Part shown: piece by piece, positions 10,927 through 22,932 of the stretch
How the letters are laid out: each line of letters opens with the position of its first letter
Numbering within the stretch: position 1 is the stretch's first letter
DNA from: Hevea brasiliensis
Lineage: Eukaryota; Streptophyta; Magnoliopsida; Malpighiales; Euphorbiaceae
DNA length: 64,000 bases
Assembly (NCBI RefSeq): GCF_030052815.1
Contig: NC_079504.1
Coordinates: forward strand, 53,864,085-53,928,084
Direction: 5' to 3'
The notes under the pieces: generated by a model
What the model was told of the DNA's origin: nothing
Seen by the model: the letters and a program-made list of their open reading frames with translations, nothing else
Database searches by the model: none
Made by a program: the position numbers and the translations under genes

Positions 10927-13409
10927 GTGACAATATAAAATAAAATAAAATAAAATAAAATATTAATATGTATGCAGAATGTATGTTTACATTTTTGGTA
11001 GACTTAATTTCAAATATTTATTGCAATATTATTCGATTAAAGTTTAGTAAGATTTATTAATATTGCCCGAGTAACCTATACTAGTTGACTGGACTGGATA
11101 AACGGGTAAACTGGTACTGGGTACTAAGTACCTCGGACCATCACACCATCGGTCACATAGTGTCTCCCGGTGTGCAATAGAACAGCTAATAAGCTGTAAT
11201 AATTATCGGGGATTAAACCCGAGTATAACAACTCAATATCATAGCCAATGGCTATTATGTCACAGAATGGTATGGAAAGCCATGAAATACATAATGGCAT
11301 GAAGCCATATGCAGTACTGCTAACAGAACCCTATTGGCATGCCAACCTATCCAAATCAATCACATTAGGCCTACTAGGGCATTTAACACTTTTTATTTAT
11401 GTAATTCTTTGAAATTGAATTTTTATGATTACTATTCATTTCATTGGTCAACCAAAATGTTGACTTTTGCATTGGCAATAGGTAAATTAGTTTAAATATC
11501 ATCAACATACCATATTTTGCATTTTAAACTTATTGGTATTAGTTGCCAATACCATCTCTAAGCTTAATGTAAATTGGACAGAATTTTCAGTTTTCAAGCT
11601 TTGGGATTACTGTTCCATTAGTTACTGTTGCAGTGGGAATTTGGAAAAATGATAAACATGAAAGTTGTTCCTTATTTTGTCTAGTTGAATTTCGTTATTT
11701 GAATCACTCCATTTGGAGTTTTGTAGCTCAAGTTATGGTCCAAAAACCACAACTGGCCGGATTGAAATTTTTCTGGACTGACCATATCTATAGTGTAGTG
11801 AACAGTGACTTCAACTCACTTGTTGAATAGGTTCTGGTCATAATTTGGGTTAGGTTTCTTCATGAAAGTTGTTGATCTATATCTCAGCTTGTTGTAGGTA
11901 AAATCTCACGTCAAGTGGACCATTCTACGCTGAGTTATGGCCAAATGACCAAACACTGTTCATTTAGTCATTCTACGGAAACAGACTGCAGGTCACCCGG
12001 ATTGGGGAAAGCATTTGGTCCACTTGGTTTGGTCTTATGGGCATGGTTTCTTCACCAAAGTTGTGCCATTATGTGTCTAGTTTTATGTCCAATTGGCCAA
12101 ACACCAATTGAACCTCTACAATTCAAGTTATGGCTGCCCAAACCTGCTGGACTCATGTCCAATTCTGCAGGTCAACTAGGGCAGCCACACTAAACCTAAA
12201 TCTTCATTTTTGGTTTAAACAGAACTAAATGGTTACTATTTGACCATTAATACTCATTTTCATCATCACATGGTCAAAGTCCCATTTCTCCACCCCAAAC
12301 CCTAACTCAAACATTACCATTCATGCATTTTCATTGCATTTCTTCAATCCACTTACAAAATGCACATTAAGGGCAGCCATAATAACCTTTTAACTTCATT
12401 AAATCATCATAAACAAACCCTAACCATGGCTGCCAAAAATTTAGGGTTTACATACAATTGGTATTCAACCATTTTTCTTTGTAATTTACACTCATTTATA
12501 CTTACTCAACATAAATTTGAAGAGAAACATAAGTTTAAGTCACTAACCTCTTTTAGCTCAAATCCAAGCCAACCAAAACTTTAATTTTTCTTCAAAATTT
12601 TGCTGCCCAAAGCTTCCTCAAGGTGTGGGGTGAATTTTTTGTGAAGACAACTAGGGCTTTTATGGTGTGGAAGCTAGGGAAAATCAAGCTTGAAAAAGCT
12701 TGTCCATGGAGGTTAGGGAAGGAATGGTTACGGCAAGGAAGAAAGAAGAAATGAGAAATCTGGTTTTTCTCTCATTTTTCAGCCCATTTGTTTCTTTTAA
12801 ATATAGTTATGCCATGTGTCAACATTGGGTTGGGTGAAGGCACACTAATGACATCATGTGATGTCATAAATTCCCATTTAATTCATTTTTTTTCTTTTCT
12901 TTTCTACTCATTTTCAATTCAATTTTTAGTAATATTTATTCACATTTTATGTCATAATAATTATTTACTTAACTGGACAAGTCTGCCAAAAATCACCTCT
13001 GAAGGCGAAATGACCAAAATGCCCTCCGTTTGGCTTAACGGGCCAAAATTGTCTGTACTGATTGAAAATTTTTTCTAAGTATTTTCTTGGCATTCTAATG
13101 CCATAAGAACCTCAATAACCCTTCTCTGGAGTCCCAGAAATTATTTTATAATTTTTTCCCTCGGTCTAGGGCTTCTAATTACGAGAACCGCAACTTCTCA
13201 CTAGGTTACCCATCGCTAGGGCACCAGCTCATTTAACTTGGTTATATTTTATTTCTAAAATTTTTTCTAAATTTTTCTTATTAATATTTGAGTTAATTAT
13301 GGTTCCTCACTTTAGTTTAAATATTTTTTCGGACGTTCTAGCTGTCCGGGCCGACACTGGTCACCGGAACAGTAAACTGTACGGACTAGCTAAAAGTGAG
13401 GATGTTACA
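10927..13409 (-). repeat. family-B LTR on minus, left part lost outside window
   Basis: Its 5' end (minus TGTAACATCC) is at 13409, inside the Athila-like gag. Its 3' part is cut at 10926/10927 by insertion of the family-A element, so the missing part should lie left of the window. It aligns with 28250-30977. It includes a (TAAAA)n tract at about 10935-10966, the GCAGTACTGC palindrome at 11311-11320, the block CTAGCGATGGGTAACC on minus (13202-13219), and donor GAG|GTTAGTG on minus at 12547. No genes. Confidence 0.85.
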
Positions 13410-14119
13410 CCTTCTGCTGTTACTGTGCTCCTTGTAGAGGGCAGTAACCCATTATTGAAGTTCTGAACCAAGAGCCAATCTTCTATGCCATGGTGCAGGC
13501 ATTCTCTCTGTAGGTCCTTATATCTCTCCCATGCATCATAGAGTGACTCGCCTTCCCTTTGCCTAAAGGTGTTGAGTTCAACTCTTAACTTTGCAGTCTT
13601 TGCAGGTGGGAAGTATCTTGCTAGAAAAGCTTGTGAGAGGTCCTCCCAAGTGGTGAATGTTCTAGCTAGTTGAGAAAGTAACCACTTCCTTGCTGTATCT
13701 CGAAGCGTAAATGAAAATGCTTTGAGTCTTATGGCTTGATCAGAGACCTCATTCATCTTGAATGTGTCACAAAGGGCAAGAAAGCACTGGAGGTCGTAGT
13801 GCAGATCTTCTGTTGGTAAACCCCCAAACTGGGTTTGTTGGATCATCTGGAGCCATGCCAGTTTTAATTCAAAATTATTGGCATCCACTATGGGTCTTGT
13901 AACACTAGGTTGGAATCCTTGTATAGAGGGAGCTCCATAGTCCTTCAAGAGTCTCGGCCTGTTGTTGTTATCGTTGGCCATATTTGGAATTTCTGGATTT
14001 TTTTTATCTTGTCCTTCACGTTTCCTCTCCCTCCTGATAGTTCTTAGGGTTCTGTCTATCTCTGGATCCAAATCAATGACTTCTTCCTCTGGTCTTATTT
14101 TGGTCATGTACCAAACCAA
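13410..14119 (-). pseudogene. gag: Athila-like Ty3/gypsy gag, 3' truncated by LTR insertion
   Basis: Reads on minus from ATG at 14119. The capsid (retrotrans_gag) domain covers most of the frame: LTRs aside, one sees LKLAWLQMIQQTQFGGL, CDTFKMNEVSDQAIRLKAF, DTARKWLLSQL, AFLARYFPPAKTAKLR, RQREGESLYDAWERYKDL and NFNNGLLPSTRSTVTAEG. This order of W, YFP and GES-WERYK motifs is typical of the Athila/Tat gag. After codon about 237 the sequence passes into the inserted minus-strand LTR at 13409, so the ORF tail to 13361 is LTR. A PBS of tRNA-Asp type lies 110 bases upstream. The rest of the element lies left of the window. Confidence 0.85.
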
Positions 14120-14230
14120 TAACTTGAGAAAGAATAAGAGAATGAAACAATTTAAACAAAATTAAACAATAAATGAAAATGCCTAAATCAGCTAAATTAC
14201 TTATCACCTAATTTTACTAAAATTAAAATT

Positions 14231-14247
14231 CCCCGGCAACGGCGCCA
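14231..14247 (-). promoter_or_regulatory. primer-binding site, tRNA-Asp type
   Basis: Minus strand reads TGGCGCCGTTGCCGGGG, the PBS seen in Athila/Tat elements. It lies next to the LTR end and upstream of the minus-strand gag. Confidence 0.85.
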
Positions 14248-16952
14248 AAAACTTGTTTGTTGGTTTTACAACCCCGCAAGTGCACAGATCTCGAACAAGT
14301 AATAAATTAGAGAGTAGAGTATCGTCTCATGAGGAATTTAAATAGTAAATACCAAACTACACAGTGATTTTGGCTGTCTAGGCTATCGAATATAGATGGA
14401 GAATGAGTTAAACCTAGTTTGGATGTTGAAAGTAAATTTTGAATTAAACTATTTATAAAAGCAATTTCAAAATTAAGATTTCACACTGCAACCTTACTAT
14501 GGATTTTAATCTTGTCTATTCATCGGATTGAGAATTGTTGCTTTGATGGAAATTAATACTAGGATATCCTGAGTCCTCTCTCAAGGCACTCAAGGTATAT
14601 TTTAATTAACCTAAACCCTACTTTCATGGTGATTAAATTAATTAAAACCCTTTAAGATCTATGATTAATTTTGGAACTCCACAAAGGTCATCAGCCTAAC
14701 TCTAGGTCAGATTTTCTAGGTTTAAAATCTCGATTTTCTAATATTAATCTTCACCTTTCAGTTATTCAATTAATATCTGCAATCAATACTAAGTGGGTAT
14801 CAACACATAGCATGCATTAAGATCATAAGAAATTGAATCAAAGAACAAAACTCAAATCCAATAAATAAAACTCAATATAATAACAATTGCAAGTGCTGCT
14901 TTCCTAACTCTTTAAGACGGCTGTGGATAATGCAAGTATGAAAAAGTGAAAACCCTCCTAAAACTCTCCAAGAAGCTCTACAAAAAGGTTAAACTAAAAA
15001 TAAGCTCTCTCTGTTGTCATTTTCTACTTCTATTTATATTAGCTGATCTAAGATTAGGTCTTTGGAATCCCAAAAGCATTAGGAGTCCATTTGGAGTGTG
15101 TAAACAAGAGCTGGAATTCGGATTAAGAAACTAGCTTCCGCATGATACACGGCCCGTGTGTCACTATACGGCCCAGGGCCGTGTAACTTACTAGAGCTGA
15201 ATGGTTGCATCTTGCATTGGCACAGGAGTTTATAGGGTCCGCGCTAGTTATATGGGTCTAGTTACATGACCCGTTTTCTTATGTTCTTAGAAAATTCTTC
15301 AAGCCTAGCCTATAAGAGACTTATATGGGTCTACATAGCTTACACGAGTTGTGGTACACAGCCCGTGTGCTTTTATTTCTTCCTTGGCTTTCTGGCTTTC
15401 TTCTGGTAGTAGGTTACTATTAGTAGTATACCCTAGAGCATATCATTTAGTATGTATCTTGTACATGTTTTATTAATAAAAGGCATTTCCACTTTTCCAT
15501 TTACATAATATATTTACGTGTAATAGAAAAGGTCCATTGATATTTTGTTAGAAATTCTATTCTTAAGTTGTTAAGAATATAAGTGACAGTATTTCTAGCA
15601 CAAAGTATCATAAATAGGTTCACAATCGAGGATACTTCATAATAAGGACATGACTTATCCAGAAAGATTGTATTCATGTTTGTTCCCAAGTTATTTATAT
15701 GAGATATAAATAAGATGAAATGGTGAGTCTCATGCCATATAACAAACATGATAGGCACTTATACATGATAAATAGGCCGAACCAGTGACACTTACGACGA
15801 GCACATGGAGTTTACTCTTGTCAATGTATTGTCATAAATCATATTAGTGCATATAATATTTAGACCTGAGATAGCACAGTTATTTTGTATATAGGTGGTT
15901 TGAGTTTGATACTACTTTTATACTTGTACTGTGTATGGGTATATGGGCATGTGTTGGCTCCTACTAGTTATATATGGAGGTAGGTGTTGATCAAGATGGA
16001 ATCTGTTCCTCTAAGTAAATAGAGATAAAATCCTATGTTCATTTAATTGTTCTTGATGTTTCAAGTTCCTGGCCAGGACAAATAGATTTAATCAGAAAAG
16101 AGTTTCTGATGAGAAAATCTTTTAATCAAGAACTGGAATTAAAAGAGAATATAATATTCATAGCAAATGGGGTTTGACATAAACCATGACTCCAGCTTGA
16201 GTTGGGATTTTGTAACAGAGAGATTCTAGTGCATGGTAACATATGATTATAGGTTCATTTAAGGTAACCTTATTACTGATTGGGTGGCCATGGCATGCTA
16301 TGCTAGGTGTTAACCATGGTCTATGAGGTGCATAAAATGATTTAGAGAAATCATTTATTGTAAGAAAGAGTTCTGATGATATTAAGAGTTGATATCATGT
16401 CTCATTGCCAATTAGTGATGAGCCTAATAAGTCACACATATACACAAGTAATCACCTAATTAAATATGATTTAATTAATTAACTAAAGAATTTAATTGAT
16501 TAATTAAATAGGTTTGGTTTGCAATTAGATTGCAAAGTCCCTGGCATGACTTAAAACAAAATCTAGATTATTATATGTATATGGGTAAGTTAAATTTATA
16601 TTTAAAGTATTTAAATATGAATTTAATTAATGAGAAATTAATTAATAAAGATTAATTAATTTATTTATATTTAATATAAATTGATTAGAAGAAGAGAAAT
16701 AATTATTTTGGGTTGAGAACTCAAAATTAAGACACATGGGCATTTTGGTCATTTCACAGGGTGACATGTGGCACCATGAGATGGTGACACATGGCACTAC
16801 ACATAAGCTTGTCAAATGTCTTTTAATCATGTAAGATGATTAAAATTAAGATTAAATATAGGTTTGACACTTGGCACAATGTGATTGGGTCAATTAAACT
16901 TATAACCAATCAGAGGGTGACATGTGGCAAGGGTTTTATGTGTTGACCTACC

Positions 16953-16959
16953 TATATAA
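16953..16959 (+). promoter_or_regulatory. TATA box of copia LTR promoter
   Basis: CCTATATAAG sits about 570 bp before the LTR end and is kept in the 3' LTR at about 27141. Transcription would start about 30 bases downstream. Confidence 0.6.
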
Positions 16960-17290
16960 GTGTTATTATGAAAAGAAAAAAAATAACCAGCAGCTATTCT
17001 CTTTGGTGCCGCCACCCAGGAAGGTTTCTCTCCTCTTCATCTTCTTCTCTCATCTATTCCAAGAGATTAACAAATAATCTCTTGAATTAAAAATACTAGA
17101 AATTGTTTCTAGTGTCATGTTTACATCTTTAATCTCAAAAAGGCAAAACTTGATTTTCTAAATAATAGAAAAAGTTTTAGAAGCTGTTCAAGGTCTGCCA
17201 TAGGTGTTCTTGGTGTGGAAAAGCTAGAGGAACAATATCTAGTGTCTTGAAGACGCATCTCAGAGGCACAAATACGCTGCAGCGCATCAA

Positions 17291-17300
17291 AAGGTTAGTG
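17291..17300 (+). promoter_or_regulatory. candidate 5' splice site in copia LTR
   Basis: AAG|GTTAGTG with donor G at 17294, downstream of the TATA box. The 3' LTR keeps it (27482). A strong acceptor lies at 22915 before gag. Confidence 0.5.
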
Positions 17301-17525
17301 TGTATGTTCTTGATTTAATCTAGGGTTCTAAAATTAATCTGATTAATTCTAAAATCTTAAATGGCAAATACAGATCCAAAAACATATTAAAAGATTTTTA
17401 ATATGTTGTTTATCATTGAAATCAAATAGATAAAAATAAATCTTGCATGATGCATGTGACCCTAGGTGAAAATTTTTTAATTCAATGGTATAAACTTGTT
17501 TTTTTCATGCTTTCGCTCCTTCAAT

Positions 17526-17538
17526 TGGTATCAAAGCC
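17526..17538 (+). promoter_or_regulatory. copia primer-binding site
   Basis: TGGTATCAAAGCC, two bases after the LTR end, complementary to initiator tRNA-Met apart from one base. Confidence 0.88.
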
Positions 17539-17693
17539 ATTATATTTGCCATTTAGATTGTTGATTATATGATTTAATTGTGTGTTTTGATCATGAGATG
17601 ATATATCCATTGCTAGTTGCAATGGATGTGTGGCGGCATATTTGAAGAACACCATCTTTGGTGCGCCAATTTTGGCTTCCATGGGTAGCTCAT

Positions 17694-20600
17694 TGTCACA
17701 CCCTACCCCTCTGTAAGGCATAACATGATCCCGTAGTATACCTAATGAATTACCAACTTCGTCTACTGATAACCCATTAAATACACTACAAGGGATTTTA
17801 AAACTTTTCTTACTTCACTTTACAGTGGTGAGCATTAGTTACAGGTATTAAAAACTTTTTGTGAACTGACTTGAAACAGTTAACACATTTAGACTATTAG
17901 TAATTTCTGTAAAAATTTTGGCAGAGTGCCATCTGTATTTTGGATAAAACAGTTCTTCAGAAAACCTGTAAAAAGCACTTTAATATATTTCCAAATCTCA
18001 ACTCCAACATATTTCTCAACACAACATTTTTCTCAACTCAAATCCACAGTGATTTTTCAAAGACTGAGATACAAGAAATATAATACAATTTTTACAAGCC
18101 AAAATAACTCATAATTATTTTACAACTTCAATGTACAATTTGAATTTACAACTGCTCAAAACCAAGAACACTATGTACATACAGTGGTCATACATTACAG
18201 TACAAAATGCAAAATGTGGTATACTCATTATACCCGATAATCTCTCGCTGGATGTACTAGCAGCCTAGTCTGCTGCCCTGTCCGTCTGTCTACCAGCGAC
18301 AGCAATAAAAAGCTATCGCTGAGACAATGTCTCAGTGGTGCACAACATTAACCAAATACAACTTTAAATCACAATTCATAAATCATTTAAATGATGGATA
18401 CGTAAAATCATAGTTAAATTCAAGACAATGAATGTCAGAAGGAATTTAACACAATATCACAATAAATCTCAGAGATCAAAACATAGTTAACTTCAAAAGA
18501 CAGTAAATGTCAATAAGGATTTAACTCCATTTCACAATCTCATAATACAAATCAATAAATCACACACAGCTTAATCATGTTCCAAAGTTCAATTCGTCCC
18601 AAAAGTCGATGACTAATGAGGAATAACATAGCTAGCTAGCAAAAATATGATTACTCATCCAATTCATCCTCAACAGGCACACACCTCAACACTTCAGCCA
18701 GAGAGGGAATTCAATTCGTCCCACTAGACATGCTAGTGAGGAATACAATCAATATACATGATAGCTGTGGTTTCAAACCATTTCCAATGCTTTTCAATCA
18801 ATAAGTATCCATCAATATCATTCAAACAATTTCTCACAATTTCAAACCATTTACAGTGCTTTTCAAATGATAAATATCCATTCAAACACATTTCCACAAT
18901 TTAAAATAATAATGTACAAATAGTCATAATTCATTTCAATTGAAAAATTCAAAAGAAATAGTTATTGTGCACAAACCTCTGATAACTGTCTCCTGGTCTT
19001 GACTCAGTGTCTCCTTCCCTTTTTCTGAGTCTATGCTAACTGAGAAACACAATTTGAAGTGTTTCAGTACTAAATTAAACTGTCTCTAACGATAATATTT
19101 GATAAATAATTCACTAAATGTTATTATTTGCTTAATTAACCTAATATATCGATCCTCGATGCATTCTAGGTAAATTAGGTTTTAAGGTTACCAATATGTC
19201 ACATTCGATAGTCTTTTAGGGTTGGTACATGTTACCAAATTCATTTCCGTGTATACTGCATTTTCTTGCAATTTACTGAATTCCGGGATATTAGTTTGAC
19301 CTAGCCGGACGACCTAGTTCCCTCGGTTTTCAGGTTTTGGTCAAAACTATAAACTTGTAGATCTATGTCTTATGGAATGCGGGGCAAAATTTCAGGTCAT
19401 TCTGAGTTATGTAGACCAAGTTATGGTCATTTTACTATTGCTGATCAAATTGCATCAAAATTGGTCACTTTAGGTCACTTTAGGTCATTTTAGGTTCGGC
19501 CAGTTTTTGGACCTGAACTTGTGCAAGCTATTTGACTTGCTTATGGTCATTTCTGGGATTTGGTGTCTTCATAAGACTTGTAGATATGGGTCTTAACTAT
19601 TCATGGTTAAAATTTCAGGTCAATTGGATCTGTTCTGAGTGAGTTATGGCCTAAACACTAACTGCTGCCCAAATGGTCAATTTTCAGGCCTCAATTGCAC
19701 TTAATCCGGATTTGGTCATTTTTCAAGTTACCTTGCAAGCAGAATTCTGGTATGCTTCCTTCATGAAAGTTGGCACATTTTGTGCCTAATTTCACCTCCA
19801 ATTGGTCTCATACCAATTGGAGCCACACAATTAAAGTTCTAGGCCTAAAACTCAAACTGCCTTATTGCAATTCTTGCATACATATCAAACATCACTTTTA
19901 ACACTCACCAAACTTAACATTCAAACTAATTCTGGTTGTACCACAACCTAAACATAATTTACAACATATTATAGGTCATTTTGGCAGCTTACAATTACAT
20001 TCAATGTGCACCAACAAGTGCAGAATTTGTCCAATTCAATTTACAACAATTCAATCACCAATTCATGCTCATTTACATGTCCCACTTCACACCACCATAC
20101 ATACACTCAAACTGCCATAACAACCAACACATTTTAACATCATTATTCCATAAACCAAGCATGAATTCCAGCATTCCTCAAGAGTTAGCAAACTGCCACA
20201 ATGGTACACTTACATTCCATTACTTTCCAAGCTTTAAATCTCATTTTACATTTACATATACTATGTATACATTACCCAAACAATTTCCTACACAATATAC
20301 ATTTAATCAATCATTTAATTCACCATTTACAAGCACAATTAAACTGCCTTCAAGGTGCTTCCATGGCTGCCAAAAGTGCACATTCCCATTCAACATCAAA
20401 ACTCAAAAATTTCTCCATAAATCAAACACCCATAATATCCTTACAAACTTTAACAAAGCAATAATCAAAAACTCAAACTTACCTATTGTTGGGACTTGCT
20501 AAATCTTCACTAAAACTTCTTAATATTGGTATCTACTTCTTCCTTGTGAAGTGGGGATAAACTTTGATGAAGAAACCTAGGTGTTTGGAGGTGAAATGAA

Positions 20601-21356
20601 GAGGATGATGAAGCTTGAATTACATGCGGCAATGGAGGTTTTGGGAGCTCTTCATCCATGGCAACGGTGATTTCTAAAGTTGAAGATGAAGTTTTAGTGG
20701 AGCAATCTGCCCACTTAATACATATTATAATTCTTAGTGGTCCACTCACATAAAATCAATCATTTTTTTATGTTTAAATATGTTAATTACCTAATTTGAA
20801 CCCTATTTTTGCTATTTATATTAGGTACCCCTAATTTAATTTTTCATTATATTTTCCAAGTGTAATATTATTTATTTTCAATGGAAATTTAGGTCAAAAG
20901 ACAAATTGGGGTGTCAAATGACCACAATGCCCCTGTTCGGGTTGCATTCCCGATTTTTCGGTAACACCGGATTTTGTCCATTTTTCGATTTCTCACTTTT
21001 CTTTGTACTAATTATTTAATTTTTCTTTAATATTTCTAATGATATTTATACTTCAATAGGGGTCTATTTAAGTCCTAAAAATATTTTCCAGGGTTCCCCA
21101 CAGTCCAGGGTTAGTCAACGGTCCACGCCGTGACTTTCCGGTGCAGTCACCCATCGCTAGGGTTCTCGGCTCGCTTAACTTGGTTACATTTCTTTGCTAT
21201 TATTTTTCCTTTGTTTTTCTTGTATTTTCTTTTCTTGTATTTCATTATTTTATGTCTCCTCAATCATAACGAAGTGTAGTTCTAGGCATCCTAGCTGTCC
21301 GGACAACACTGGTCACCGGAATAGTAGAACGCACTACCGAACATAGGGGTGTTACA
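17694..21356 (-). repeat. family-A solo LTR (3,663 bp) in copia leader
   Basis: Flanked by a perfect 5-bp target duplication CTCAT (17689-17693 and 21357-21361). On minus it starts TGTAACACCCC and ends GGGTGTGACA. No internal coding region remains, so it is a solo LTR made by recombination between two LTRs. It is the reference full-length copy of family A in this window. ORFs inside it, such as 19981-20502 and 20201-20464, are antisense chance frames. Landmarks on minus: block at about 21147-21162, donor ATAG|GTAAGT at 20482, double hairpin at 18300-18340. Confidence 0.95.
20477..20486 (-). promoter_or_regulatory. candidate 5' splice site, family-A LTR on minus
   Basis: Minus strand reads ATAG|GTAAGT, 875 bp from the LTR start, matching the plus copy at 3165. 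Confidence 0.5.
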
Positions 21357-21460
21357 CTCATGGTTTGGCTTTTTAATTTGCAATTGTTGTATGATCTAAA
21401 AGCTCATCCTATGTCTAATTAAATTGTTTAATTAGAATTTTAATCACACAATTAAATTTT

Positions 21461-21770
21461 GATTCAAATCAGAATTTTAAAAATTGTTTGAATGTGATTC
21501 AAATTTGAATTTTAAAAGTTGTTTGAATGTGATTCAAATCTGAATTTTTAAAGTTGTTTGAATTATATTTAAATCTGATTTTTTAAAGTTGTTTGAATAA
21601 TATTCAGATCTGAATTTTTAAAAATTGTTCGAATGTAATTCAAATCTGATTTTTTAAAAATTATTTGAATGTGATTCAAATCTGAATTTTTAAATTTGTT
21701 TGAATGAGATTCAAATCTGAATTTTTAAATTTATTTGAATCATATTTAAATCTGGATTTTTAAGTTGAAT
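21461..21770 (+). repeat. 35-bp degenerate tandem repeat array
   Basis: About 8.7 units of GTGATTCAAATCTGAATTTT plus a variable TTAAAGTTGTTTGAAT part. Units are 35 bp and differ by a few bases each. The repeats abut one another with no spacer sequence. Confidence 0.85.
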
Positions 21771-22905
21771 ATGAGATATTCAATTTAATTTAAGTATGTA
21801 TGTTTTATTTAATTGTTAAATAGTGATATGCATGATGGATGATCATGGACTATAAAAGACCAATGTGATTGGATTTATTTCTTTTATATTTCTTAGGGAT
21901 TGTAAATTAATTAATTAATTTTAATTTATTTTGGGCATGTATTATTAAGTTTGTAATAATTTTTGGGTTGTAATTTCACTTTTTTAAGTTCTTGTAAATT
22001 CGCCTTGATATACCAAGGATTACTATGTAATTGGATTGCAAGAAGTTCAAGAGCATTGGTAGGACCAGTGGGAGGAATTAAAGATCAAGTGTTGATTATG
22101 TACTCCTTCAGCAACTCTTGTAAAATGAATGAATGAAATGCACCTAGGAATGCCCTGATTCAATTCTTGGTGGCTCAGAATTGAATCCCTTAGAAAGTCC
22201 ATGATCATACCATATTTACTGCTTATCTATGAATGCATGAGATGTATGGGAATGTATGCAATTATATGATATATGCATGCTAAATGGATAATGTGCAAAG
22301 TGAGACCTTAATAGTAATTAGGATGACCATAAAATCTTCCAAACAAATGATTAAGTTGGAAATGCTATAATTAAAGTAATTATTACATTGGCCCTCCATT
22401 GGGGCAATTATTTTAAGAATTTTTAAATAGTTGCATAAGATGCAATTAATTAAAGAGATTTTCTTAAGAATAATTATTAAGCATGAGATGTTGTAAATAT
22501 GTAAATGGTTTGGTGGCCAATATTGGATGTACCTGAGGACATTAAAATTATTTGCATAATTACTGGCTCAATGGGATCAACTTAACTAATGCAAGATAAG
22601 TCAATAATGGATGTACTTGAGATTTTGAGCATTAAGGGCTAGGTAAGGGATTGAACCTCACATGAGATGTGATGGGCAAGGAGTTGCTCACTTATAGTTT
22701 ATTGTAATTTCAATAATGGATGTACCTGAGAATGATCAATAGAATTATAAGAATTCAATCACCCACTAGAAATCCATCCAACTAGGATTTCCATTTTCTA
22801 CTTTGGAAGTGTAGGATTCGCTAAGTTAGTGGGAGGACCAATTTGATTAAAAGACCACAATCATTTTGGTTAGTTACATGATACATTTACTAATTAATCT
22901 GGTTA

Positions 22906-22915
22906 TTTTCTGCAG
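22906..22915 (+). promoter_or_regulatory. candidate 3' splice site before copia gag
   Basis: TTTTCTGCAG, 17 bases before the gag ATG at 22933, with a branch-point-like CTAAT about 25 bases upstream. Confidence 0.5.
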
Positions 22916-22932
22916 TTAATTTTCTGATAATA

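Larger units (their letters stand above)
15418..17523 (+). repeat. copia 5' LTR
   Basis: Begins TATTAGTAG (probably an original TGTTAG mutated at the second base) after GTTAC, and ends CTCCTTCA just before the PBS. TATA box at 16953-16959. The 3' copy differs at roughly a dozen sites in the first 270 comparable bases, so the insertion is not very recent. Contains the splice-donor-like AAG|GTTAGTG at 17291-17300. Confidence 0.88.
21362..22932 (+). other. copia untranslated leader with tandem repeats
   Basis: About 1.6 kb of AT-rich non-coding sequence between the PBS area and gag. It holds a 35-bp repeat array (21461-21770) and three dispersed copies of a segment containing GGATGTACCTGAG or GGATGTACTTGAG (about 22525, 22610 and 22718). 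It ends with a good acceptor, TTTTCTGCAG at 22906-22915, after a branch-like ACTAATT near 22890. It may be an intron. Confidence 0.6.

Noticed and set aside
19981..20502. 173-codon ORF on plus
   Set aside because: It lies within the family-A solo LTR, antisense, is rich in low-complexity His/Asn/Phe text and is not kept in the other family-A copies.
21461..21770. CRISPR-like regular repeats
   Set aside because: Units abut directly with no unique spacers, in a plant retrotransposon leader.
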